Notes under the pieces: model-generated
The model's database searches: none
What the model was told of the DNA's origin: nothing
What the model saw: the letters and a program-made list of their open reading frames with translations, nothing else
Shown: positions 1-6,252 of the stretch, piece by piece
Position numbering within the stretch: the first letter of the stretch is position 1
How the letters are laid out: each line of letters opens with the position of its first letter
Assembly (NCBI GenBank): GCA_955652255.1
Contig: CATPAW010000142.1
Span: forward strand, 1 to 14,311
Direction of reading: 5' to 3'
Length of the DNA: 14,311 bases
Source of the DNA: an uncultured Chthoniobacterales bacterium
Lineage (GTDB): Bacteria; Verrucomicrobiota; Verrucomicrobiia; Chthoniobacterales; UBA10450
Made by a program: the position numbers and the translations under genes

Positions 1-1179
1 GAGCCAGCCCGGCAGCTGGACGAAGCGTTCGGCCACCCCCGCGCCGATGTAAGTCGGATAACCGCCAAACAATTCATCCGCGCCCTCGCCGACGAAAGCC
101 ATCTTGCTTTCCTGGGCGGCGCGCTGGGCCAGCAACGTCGCCGGAATCCACGCGGGGTCAGCCAGGGGTTCGCCCACCAGGCGGATGAGCGATTTCAATC
201 CATCCCGCACGTCACCGGGTTTGACCTGCACCGTCACGAGTTCCATTTTCAATTGTTTCGCCACCGCCGCCGCGAAGCGGCCTTCATCGAAGGATTGTTC
301 CTCAAAACGCAGGGTGTAGGCTTTCAATGGACGCTTCGGGTGCAGCGACCGGACCACCGCCGAAACCAACGACGAGTCAATGCCGCCGCTCAGAAAGACA
401 CCGAAGTCCACGTCCACGTCGCTCTGGCGACCGACGGCGGTGCGGAACGTTTGATCGAACGTGTCGAGTGATGACGGCTGTTTGGCCGTCTCCGTGATCT
501 GCCAGCGCCAGTAGGATTTTCGGCGCACGCCGCCCATGTCGAACTGGATCAATTCGCCGGGCGCGACCTTCCGGATTTCGCCGAACGGCGTGTCCGGTGA
601 GGGGAAGATTCCGAACTGAAGATATTTTCGCAGCGCTTCCTGGTCGAGGTTGACCGGCAAGCGACCGGGGGCGACCAAGGCGGCAATCTCGGTGGCAAAA
701 ATGATTTCGTTTCCGTTCCTTGCATAAAACAGCGGGCGTTCCCCGGCGCGGTCGCGCACCAGGGTAAGGCGCCGGTTGCGCGAGTCCCACACCGCAATGG
801 CAAAGGCCCCGACGAGCCGCCTCGCGAACGCTTCGCCAAGTTCGAGATACAGCCCGGGGATCACCGCCACGTCCGTTTCCTGTTGCACCGGGCGGCCCCG
901 CTCCGCCAGCCAGCGGCCCAACTCACGATGATTGTCAATCTCCCCGTTGCAGACGGCTATCACACCGCTCTCCGCGTCCACCATCGGTTGGTTGAGCTGA
1001 TCGTTCGGACCACGAATGGCCAGCCGCGTCGCGCCCAGGACCGCCGACCCGATGTCCACCTGGCCGGTGGCATCCGGGCCGCGGTGGGACAAGGACCGGA
1101 GCATTGCCATCACTCGGAGATGGGCGGCTTCGGGAGACGTTAGGCTGGAAAAGGCGACATTGCCGCAGATGCCACACAT
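1..1179 (-). CDS. asnB: Asparagine synthetase (glutamine-hydrolysing), 3' part missing
   Basis: This enzyme makes asparagine from aspartate, ATP and glutamine in the cytosol. The reading frame stays open to the window edge, giving the first 393 residues of a protein usually about 500-640 long. The start gives MCGIC, so Cys2 becomes the N-terminal nucleophile of the class-II glutaminase domain (about residues 2-190). RGPD lies at 33-36, NGEIDNH at 78-84 and a Thr-Asp pair at 102-103, matching glutamine-site positions of the family. The synthetase domain follows, with the PP-loop SGGIDSS at 264-270 and GEGADELFGGY at 364-374. A strong Shine-Dalgarno sequence sits about 7 bases before the ATG. 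The gene is divergent from the LptF/G gene and looks richer in GC than its neighbours. AsnB homologues in polysaccharide clusters can amidate other substrates, so the substrate is not certain; the family assignment is. Confidence 0.96.
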   Translation of the reverse strand, partial: MCGICGNVAFSSLTSPEAAHLRVMAMLRSLSHRGPDATGQVDIGSAVLGATRLAIRGPNDQLNQPMVDAESGVIAVCNGEIDNHRELGRWLAERGRPVQQETDVAVIPGLYLELGEAFARRLVGAFAIAVWDSRNRRLTLVRDRAGERPLFYARNGNEIIFATEIAALVAPGRLPVNLDQEALRKYLQFGIFPSPDTPFGEIRKVAPGELIQFDMGGVRRKSYWRWQITETAKQPSSLDTFDQTFRTAVGRQSDVDVDFGVFLSGGIDSSLVSAVVRSLHPKRPLKAYTLRFEEQSFDEGRFAAAVAKQLKMELVTVQVKPGDVRDGLKSLIRLVGEPLADPAWIPATLLAQRAAQESKMAFVGEGADELFGGYPTYIGAGVAERFVQLPGWL

Positions 1180-1185
1180 TTCAGG

Positions 1186-1193
1186 AACCTCCC
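1186..1193 (-). promoter_or_regulatory. Ribosome binding site of asnB
   Basis: On the minus strand this reads GGGAGGTT, a near-perfect match to the anti-Shine-Dalgarno sequence, about 7 bases before the ATG at 1179. It fixes the start of asnB so that Cys2 is the glutaminase nucleophile. It stands out because most other genes here have weak sites or none. Confidence 0.75.
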
Positions 1194-1413
1194 GGGGCTG
1201 GCAGCTGGGATCGTGTTAAGATAGGCATTCGCGCCTTGCAAATTGTACTGTTGCTCGCGATGGCGCAACCCACCCAGCAACAGGGACACATCGACGCGAC
1301 CATATCCAGTGCCCGCGCGACGCGCAATCAGTGGATGGACGACTCTCTGCATAGGGACTCACATATCCAGTCATGAAGAAAAATCTGAGTTGTGCTAATC
1401 TCTGCACTGAGAA

Positions 1414-2520
1414 ATGAAATTGATCGATCGATTTGTCAGCCGCGAGTTGATCGTGAATGTGCTCTTTGCCATCGCGGTGCTCAGTCTGGTTCTCGTCGTC
1501 GGAAACATATTCCGCAAACTTCTTCCTTTGCTGGTGAATCACGACGTGCCACTGGAATACCTGGTTAGTTTCATCGCTTATGTGCTGCCGTTCTCCCTCA
1601 TTTTTACGATCCCGTGGGGATTGCTGACCGCGATCCTGCTCGTCTTCGGCCGGCTCTCGGCGGACAACGAATTGATCGCGCTGCGCTCGAACGGCGTGAG
1701 CGTTACGCGCGTTTGCGTTCCACTGGCCGCGATCGCGCTCGTCAGCACCGCGATCTGTCTTTGGCTCAACGTGCAGGTGGCCCCGGCCGCGCAGGAAAAA
1801 TTGCGCAGCACCATTTTCGATCTGGCGACGCGCAATCCGATGGCGCTTTTTGGGAGCGATCAGGTGATCGATCAATTTCCCGGTCGCAAGATTTATGTTG
1901 GGAAAAAAGAAGGGAACAAGCTCGAGAATATCACCGTCTTTGAATTGAACGGAAATTCGCTTCCGGTAAAAGTCACTTATGCGCGTACCGGAATGCTCGA
2001 GGCCGATTTGGCGAACAAACAAATTCTCATGCATCTTTATCAGGCGCGTTATCAGGCGCGCGATGAAAAGGATCCGTTCGACCTGCGGAAGATGCGCGAT
2101 GGAATTAACGTGACTGAAGGGACGCTGCCGATCAGTCTGGAAGAGCTTTACGAAAAACAAAAAAAACGGCCGTACCGTTCCGCCTTGTCGATCGAACAAC
2201 TTCTCGAACAACTGAAGAGCGCCAGTACGCGGGAACGCAGCGCCAGCCGCACCGAAATCAACAAACGCTTTTCATTTCCGTTCGCCTGCATCGCGTTCGC
2301 CATCATCGGTGTGCCGCTTGGCGTTACTGCCCACCGCAGCGAGACTTCGGTTGGCTTTGCCATGGGATTGATCGTTGCCATCTCTTATTTTTTATTTGTC
2401 ATCATCGACGACACGCTGCGGTCCAATCCGCACGTTCCTCCAGAGTTACTGGTTTGGTTTCCGAATGTGCTCTTTCTTGTGCTCGGAGCATTTCTTTTTC
2501 GGAGATTGAGCAAGCAGTAG
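1414..2520 (+). CDS. LptF/LptG (YjgP/YjgQ) family lipopolysaccharide export permease
   Basis: LptF and LptG are the membrane subunits of the LptB2FG transporter that extracts lipopolysaccharide from the inner membrane and passes it to LptC/LptA. The 368-residue protein has the family layout. Transmembrane segments lie near 12-32, 47-79 and 98-120, a periplasmic beta-jellyroll spans about 121-280, and three more segments lie near 288-306, 312-333 and 345-366. The hallmark FGRLSADNELIALRSNGVS (78-96) and EINKRFSFPFACIAFAIIG (281-299) are present. Length is normal for the family. The start follows a poor Shine-Dalgarno (GAGAA); no earlier in-frame ATG is plausible. LptF and LptG usually sit side by side, but here only one is present, flanked by unrelated genes, so I cannot say which of the two it is. 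It implies an outer membrane with lipopolysaccharide or a similar lipid. Confidence 0.93.
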   Translation: MKLIDRFVSRELIVNVLFAIAVLSLVLVVGNIFRKLLPLLVNHDVPLEYLVSFIAYVLPFSLIFTIPWGLLTAILLVFGRLSADNELIALRSNGVSVTRVCVPLAAIALVSTAICLWLNVQVAPAAQEKLRSTIFDLATRNPMALFGSDQVIDQFPGRKIYVGKKEGNKLENITVFELNGNSLPVKVTYARTGMLEADLANKQILMHLYQARYQARDEKDPFDLRKMRDGINVTEGTLPISLEELYEKQKKRPYRSALSIEQLLEQLKSASTRERSASRTEINKRFSFPFACIAFAIIGVPLGVTAHRSETSVGFAMGLIVAISYFLFVIIDDTLRSNPHVPPELLVWFPNVLFLVLGAFLFRRLSKQ

Positions 2521-2525
2521 AGTTC

Positions 2526-3386
2526 TTAAGCGCTTGGTTTCCGATTTTTGGGCGGAAGGCCGATGCAGATTTTGCCGTCGCGGATTTCCACTTTAAACGT
2601 TTTCAAGTCCACATTCGCCGGTCCGTTGGTGACTTTTCCGGTTCGCACATCGAAACATGAGTTGTGCCATGGGCATTGCACGTTGAAGCCCTCAAAACTG
2701 CCTTCGGACAGCGGACCGAAGCGGTGCGTGCAAAATTCCTGGAGGGCGTAAAAGTGATTGTCGATCTTAGCGATCGCTATGACCTGACCATCGATTTCGA
2801 CCCGTAATGTCTCTTTGTCTTGCAGACGTTCCGCTTCGGGAACCGGAATGAAAACAACATCGTATTTTTCATTCTGAGCGAAATGCGCCATTGAAAAATG
2901 GAGCGTGTCCTCCGATGTCGGCGTGCGTCGTTTATGCCGGCCAACACCGATGCCGTCGTCGTAAACGAGACGACCGCCCAGATAACCGGAAGCGGAGAGA
3001 AGTGCGATGCCCACCAGCGACAGGATCAACGGCAGCAGCGGGATTTTGGAATCGGCGAGCATCGATGAGCGGACGCCCAAATTGATTCCGTAAAGCGCAA
3101 CGACAATCAGATTCAAAGTCATGTGCGCCGTCGCAGTGCGTTTGGCGGGATGATCGCTGCGGATATCGGTGTAATCGACGAAGCCGGGCACGGCGGCGAA
3201 CAGCGCGGTGATAATTCCCACAAGCATGGCGTAAAACGAATCGCGCACGAGGTTTGGCACAGACGGAAAAGCAAGACTGGCCAGATCAAGCACGAAGCTC
3301 AGGACAAACAGGCCGATCGGAAAATGGACCAGCATCGGATGCGCCGGGTGCCGCAGCGGTTTGCCTTCGAGAAAATCTTTCAGCAT
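2526..3386 (-). CDS. DUF2231 membrane domain fused to Rieske [2Fe-2S] ferredoxin domain
   Basis: This is a 286-residue fusion. Residues 1-150 form a DUF2231 domain with the signature HPAHPMLVHFP (13-23) and four predicted membrane helices near 18-38, 51-71, 88-108 and 115-137. Residues about 165-280 form a Rieske domain: Cys219-Thr-His221 and Cys238-Pro-Trp-His241 are the four ligands of a [2Fe-2S] cluster, with the usual 16-residue gap. There is no Tat signal. An even number of helices and basic residues at both ends (RHKRR near 150-154) put the Rieske domain in the cytosol. The start has a Shine-Dalgarno overlapping the stop of the upstream paralogue, so the two are co-translated. The function of DUF2231 is unknown. 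I infer membrane-associated electron transfer; no oxygenase or reductase partner is in view. Confidence 0.9.
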   Translation of the reverse strand: MLKDFLEGKPLRHPAHPMLVHFPIGLFVLSFVLDLASLAFPSVPNLVRDSFYAMLVGIITALFAAVPGFVDYTDIRSDHPAKRTATAHMTLNLIVVALYGINLGVRSSMLADSKIPLLPLILSLVGIALLSASGYLGGRLVYDDGIGVGRHKRRTPTSEDTLHFSMAHFAQNEKYDVVFIPVPEAERLQDKETLRVEIDGQVIAIAKIDNHFYALQEFCTHRFGPLSEGSFEGFNVQCPWHNSCFDVRTGKVTNGPANVDLKTFKVEIRDGKICIGLPPKNRKPSA

Positions 3387-3390
3387 CGGT

Positions 3391-3397
3391 CTTTCCT
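3391..3397 (-). promoter_or_regulatory. Ribosome binding site of the Rieske-fusion gene, overlapping the upstream stop
   Basis: The minus strand reads AGGAAAG, four bases before the ATG at 3386. Its first two bases are the last two of the TAG stop (3398-3396) of the upstream DUF2231 gene. This arrangement favours translational coupling and supports the chosen start. Confidence 0.7.
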
Positions 3398-3917
3398 ATT
3401 CCGGCGGAACCTTTGCGCCGCCGGCTTCGGCGATTTTGCGCCACTTCTTTTTCGACATCCGCGCGACGCTGATGCCGTATTGATAAACCATCATGCCGCC
3501 CAGATAAGCAGAGCCAACCAGAAGTGCCGTGCCGATAGCCGAGAGCAGCAATGGCGCGCCGGCAACCTTTACGTCCTGGCGAAACGTTTGCATGCGCAAG
3601 CCGAGGTTGATCGCAAACAACAAGGCAACGGCAAGATTCAGTCCCATGTGATACAAGCCAATTTTCCACGCCGGTTTTTCTTTCTTGATGCCGGTCCAAT
3701 CGACCAAACCGGTGGGTATGGCCAGCAGCGAGGCGGCCAGTCCGAAAACGATTGCGTAAAAAGAAAGGCGGACCATGGCGTTGCCGCCAATGTTCCATTG
3801 CGAAAGCAGATCGAAGATCAGCGCGCCGGGCCACATCGCCATCGGCACGTGCACAATGATTGGGTGCAACGGATGCTTCAGCCATTTCCCCTTCAGAAAA
3901 TCAAACAGCCATTTCAT
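3396..3917 (-). CDS. DUF2231 domain membrane protein
   Basis: This 173-residue integral membrane protein is a paralogue of the N-terminal half of the gene that follows it. Shared positions include HPLHPIIVHVP (15-25, against HPAHPMLVHFP), GLVDWTGI near 69-76 (against GFVDYTDI) and a YLGGMMVYQYGISVAR stretch near 137-152 (against YLGGRLVYDDGIGVGR). Four membrane helices are predicted near 19-38, 48-70, 86-106 and 121-143. The C-terminus is short and basic (KKKWRK) and carries no Rieske domain. It is the first gene of a two-gene operon with a 9-base gap. The three histidines of the signature are conserved in DUF2231 proteins; whether they bind a metal or haem is not known. The start lacks a good Shine-Dalgarno. 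Confidence 0.88.
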   Translation of the reverse strand: MKWLFDFLKGKWLKHPLHPIIVHVPMAMWPGALIFDLLSQWNIGGNAMVRLSFYAIVFGLAASLLAIPTGLVDWTGIKKEKPAWKIGLYHMGLNLAVALLFAINLGLRMQTFRQDVKVAGAPLLLSAIGTALLVGSAYLGGMMVYQYGISVARMSKKKWRKIAEAGGAKVPPE

Positions 3918-4010
3918 AGCATGGAATTGCGCATCTTTCTTAAAACATCGGGGCTCACCGCTGTTGCAAACTTAATTAAAACCAGGATTGTAACTCCAGA
4001 TTATTGTAAC

Positions 4011-4040
4011 GACGAGCTGTCGTCGGCTCGACGTAGTCTC
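4011..4040. repeat. Short palindromic intergenic element upstream of rpsN
   Basis: The stretch contains GACGA-GCTG-TCGTC (a 5-bp stem with a 4-base loop) followed by GGCTCGACGTAGTCTCGCC. From memory, very similar GGCTCGACG..GTCTCGCCCTACC sequences occur as dispersed intergenic repeats in environmental Verrucomicrobiota and Acidobacteriota, but only one copy lies in this window, so repetitiveness is inference. It sits 60-90 bases before the rpsN start. Confidence 0.4.
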
Positions 4041-4100
4041 GCCCTACCGGGAAAACGGAGTTGCAAATCGGACGGTCTTCGTTACCTTGCGCGTTCCTTT

Positions 4101-4370
4101 ATGGCCAAGACCTCCTGGATCAATCGTAACGAACGCAAACGCGCGACGGTCAAGAAATACGCCGCCGTGCGCGCCGAGTTGAAGGCGAAGAAAGATTATG
4201 CCGGTCTCGCGCAACTGCCGCGCGATGCCAGCCCGACGCGAGTGGTGAATCGTTGCGAAGTCACCGGCCGCCGGCGCGCTTTCATTCGTCGCTTCAAAGT
4301 TTCGCGCCTGACTTTTCGCGAGCTTGCCTCCCAGGGATTGATCCCTGGCGTGACGAAATCAAGTTGGTAG
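4101..4370 (+). CDS. rpsN: 30S ribosomal protein S14, zinc-independent (C-minus) form
   Basis: S14 binds the 3' major domain of 16S rRNA in the head of the small subunit. The start MAKTSW gives an 89-residue protein, equal in length to the short zinc-free form. The family core NRCEVTGRRRAFIRRFKVSR lies at residues 50-69, and the protein ends in GLIPGVTKSSW. Only one cysteine remains where the zinc form has a CxxC...CxxC pair, so this is the C-minus type. The frame is open far upstream through the DUF2231 region; that extension is an accident, and MAKxSW is the standard N-terminus. It stands apart from the main ribosomal operons, as alternative S14 genes often do; whether a second S14 exists elsewhere cannot be told. 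The CNNM/CBS gene begins 21 bases after the stop. Confidence 0.96.
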   Translation: MAKTSWINRNERKRATVKKYAAVRAELKAKKDYAGLAQLPRDASPTRVVNRCEVTGRRRAFIRRFKVSRLTFRELASQGLIPGVTKSSW

Positions 4371-4391
4371 AATCTGCGAGGCGGGTTTCGG

Positions 4392-5828
4392 ATGCAGGCA
4401 TGCATCCGCGCAATGAACTGTTTGTTGTTCCCATTTTTCGCAGTAACACCAATGGCCGGTGCGATCTTGACTCATTGGGATTCGCCCGGCGTCGTGATTG
4501 GAAAACTGGCGGTGATCGCGGCGCTCGTCGCGCTCAACGGTTTCTTCGTCGCGTGCGAATTCGCCATCGTCAAAGTGCGGGCCAGTCAACTCGAGGCGCT
4601 GGTGGAGGAGGGGAATTTGCGGGCGAGTTTTGCCAAATATGTCCGCAGCCATCTCGATGCTTATCTTTCGGCGACGCAGCTCGGCATCACGCTGGCGAGT
4701 CTGGCACTGGGCTGGATCGGTGAACAATTTCTGGCGCAAATGCTCCAGCCATTTTTCGCGCTGCTGCACATTTATTCGCACGCATTTGTCACGTCGGTCT
4801 CAGTTGCGCTTGCCTTCGTCGGCATCACATTTTTGCACATCGTGTTCGGCGAACTGGGGCCAAAATACACGGCCATCGCGAATCCATTGCCGGTTGCGCT
4901 TCGCCTGGTCCGACCGCTCGGCGCGTTTTATGTCTTGTTCAAACCGGCCATCTGGCTCCTGCACAAGTCTTCCAATTTTCTCCTGCAAAAAGTGTTGCGC
5001 CGGCAACCCGTGCCGAGCACGGAATTGGCGCATAGCGAGGAAGAATTGCGGCTCATTCTCGATCAAAGCGAGAAATCGGAAGAGGTCTCGCCGCTTGGCC
5101 GCGATTTGTTGACCAATGTCCTCGATCTGCGCCGCCGCGTCGTGCGGGACATCATGACCCCGCGCGGTGAAGTTGTTTCACTAAATATTGAGGACAGCTT
5201 CGAAGATAACGTAAAGAAAGCGCTTGCGTCCAAGCACACACGTTTTCCACTTGTGCGCGGCCATCTCGATAACACGCTCGGCCTTGTTCACGTCAAGGAA
5301 CTGGTGCCGATGATGCGCGATCCGCAGCCCGATCTTTTGCGGATCAAACGTGAGTTGATTCCGGTTCCGGAAATGATGTCGCTCGAGAAATTGCTCACGC
5401 TCTTTTTGAGCAAGCACGCGCACCTCGCCATGGTGGTCGATGAATTTGGCGGCACCGTCGGAATGGTGACGCTGGAAAACGTGCTCGAAGAACTGGTTGG
5501 CGATATTCAGGACGAGTTTGACGCGGATAAGGAAGAATTCCGCAAGATCAATGAGCACGAGTTCGCGGTGGATGGCGCACTTGGACTTTACGAATTGCGC
5601 GACGCAGCCGGTCTGGAATTGGAGAGTGCAGATGTGAGCACGATCGGCGGGTACGTCACGCATCTGCTCGGTCATCTGCCGAAGCAAGGCGAGCAGGTCA
5701 AGATCGACAATTATCTGGTCACGGTTTCGCAAACCGATGCCCGCCGCGTTCGGCAATTGCATTTTCGGAAAATGAGCGAGGCGGCTGCTGCTGCTGCGCC
5801 TGCGACCAAACCCGACGTCGCGCTTTGA
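4392..5828 (+). CDS. CNNM (DUF21)-CBS-CBS-CorC_HlyC membrane protein (hemolysin C / magnesium-cobalt efflux family)
   Basis: This family handles Mg2+ (CNNM/CorC/MpfA); the old name hemolysin is historical. The 478-residue protein has a DUF21 membrane domain at about 35-200, including [14 protein letters not shown] (152-165), typical of the ion-binding helix region. Two CBS domains follow, opening with [11 protein letters not shown] (251-261) and containing [20 protein letters not shown] (348-367). A CorC_HlyC domain covers about 388-460, and the tail is rich in alanine. The first ATG (4392) follows GAGGCGG but is buried in a 7-bp hairpin; ATG at 4413 or 4452 ([10 protein letters not shown]) would also give a full membrane domain, so the true N-terminus is open. 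It starts 21 bases after rpsN and ends just before a large inverted repeat. No residue essential to the family appears lost. Confidence 0.93.
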   Translation: MQACIRAMNCLLFPFFAVTPMAGAILTHWDSPGVVIGKLAVIAALVALNGFFVACEFAIVKVRASQLEALVEEGNLRASFAKYVRSHLDAYLSATQLGITLASLALGWIGEQFLAQMLQPFFALLHIYSHAFVTSVSVALAFVGITFLHIVFGELGPKYTAIANPLPVALRLVRPLGAFYVLFKPAIWLLHKSSNFLLQKVLRRQPVPSTELAHSEEELRLILDQSEKSEEVSPLGRDLLTNVLDLRRRVVRDIMTPRGEVVSLNIEDSFEDNVKKALASKHTRFPLVRGHLDNTLGLVHVKELVPMMRDPQPDLLRIKRELIPVPEMMSLEKLLTLFLSKHAHLAMVVDEFGGTVGMVTLENVLEELVGDIQDEFDADKEEFRKINEHEFAVDGALGLYELRDAAGLELESADVSTIGGYVTHLLGHLPKQGEQVKIDNYLVTVSQTDARRVRQLHFRKMSEAAAAAAPATKPDVAL

Positions 5829-5833
5829 TTTTG

Positions 5834-5907
5834 TTGTAGCTGCCGCTGTCTCCGCGGCAGATCTTCGTGAATTTGTTTTCTGCCGCCAGAGACGGCGGCA
5901 GCTACAA
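5834..5907. repeat. Long imperfect inverted repeat (MITE-like or REP-like hairpin)
   Basis: The left arm (5834-5861) begins TTGTAGCTGCCGCTGTCTC. The right arm (5879-5907) is its near-perfect reverse complement and ends GCGGCAGCTACAA. The arms pair over about 26 of 29 positions around a 17-base loop. It fills almost the whole 87-base gap between the CorC-like gene and the CPxCG gene. No run of T follows either arm, so it is not a classical intrinsic terminator, though a hairpin this strong could stop or protect transcripts. The TTGTAGC/GCTACAA ends resemble termini of dispersed short palindromic repeats. Confidence 0.85.
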
Positions 5908-5915
5908 CGCGAACG

Positions 5916-6098
5916 ATGGATTTTTTAGTCCAAACCGAAATCATCTGTCCGCATTGCGGCGAGAGTTTTCCGTTGGAAGTGGACACTTCGCAACCGGATC
6001 AATCCATCATTGAAGATTGCACGGTCTGTTGCCGGCCCATCACACTGACGATTCGTTGCCGCGCGGGCGTAATTGATTCACTCGCTGCCCGCTCGTGA
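5916..6098 (+). CDS. CPxCG-motif cysteine-rich zinc-ribbon protein
   Basis: This 60-residue protein carries CPHCGE at 11-16 and DCTVCCRPI at 34-42, the layout of the small Cys_rich_CPXG family. Cys11, Cys14, Cys35 and Cys38 are the expected zinc ligands; Cys39 and Cys48 are extra. No function is established for the family. Its start lies nine bases after the inverted repeat and has no Shine-Dalgarno, so translation is probably leaderless-like or relies on the repeat context. The next gene is 154 bases downstream and is probably separately transcribed. Despite its size, the CxxC pairs and the exact spacing make it credible. Confidence 0.88.
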   Translation: MDFLVQTEIICPHCGESFPLEVDTSQPDQSIIEDCTVCCRPITLTIRCRAGVIDSLAARS

Positions 6099-6159
6099 AC
6101 CCTCTCGGGCTGCCCGTCTACGTCGCCTTGCCCCGGCGGGCTCCGTTGTCGATCTTAAC

Positions 6160-6185
6160 TGTAGCGGCGCTCTATGAGCGTCGCA
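6160..6185. repeat. Short hairpin repeat, copy 1
   Basis: The stem GCGGCGCTC (6164-6172) pairs with GAGCGTCGC (6176-6184) around the loop TAT, nine pairs including one G-T. It is preceded by TGTA and followed by A. The same architecture recurs at 9285-9310, where the right arm is identical and the left arm differs at two positions that still pair. It lies in the 154-base spacer ahead of the Nramp gene. Confidence 0.75.
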
Positions 6186-6252
6186 TTTATTTGTAAAATA
6201 TGATGGCATGCCGATTCTCCACTGGCGCGCCGCCAATTTTTCACGAGGCTAA

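Noticed and set aside
1242..1268. Promoter for asnB (TACAAT with TTGCGC on the minus strand)
   Set aside because: The spacer is only 15 bases and the -35 match is poor; sigma-70 boxes in this phylum are not well enough defined to support it.
1216..2211. Long antisense reading frame of 331 codons across the LptF/G gene
   Set aside because: It is the complement of a well-conserved membrane protein gene, its product is a run of His, Arg and Gln without any domain, and it has no ribosome binding site.
3286..3885. 199-codon frame on the minus strand overlapping the DUF2231 gene in another frame
   Set aside because: Its product is Arg/His-rich and without known features, while the overlapping frame encodes a clear DUF2231 domain.
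3123..4100. Open frame on the plus strand running through both DUF2231 genes into rpsN
   Set aside because: It is antisense to two recognisable membrane proteins; only the last 89 codons (rpsN) match a family, starting at a standard MAKTSW.
6099..6252. Manganese riboswitch (yybP-ykoY) ahead of the Nramp gene
   Set aside because: I could not find the conserved internal loops of that class; the only clear structure is the short repeat hairpin at 6160-6185.
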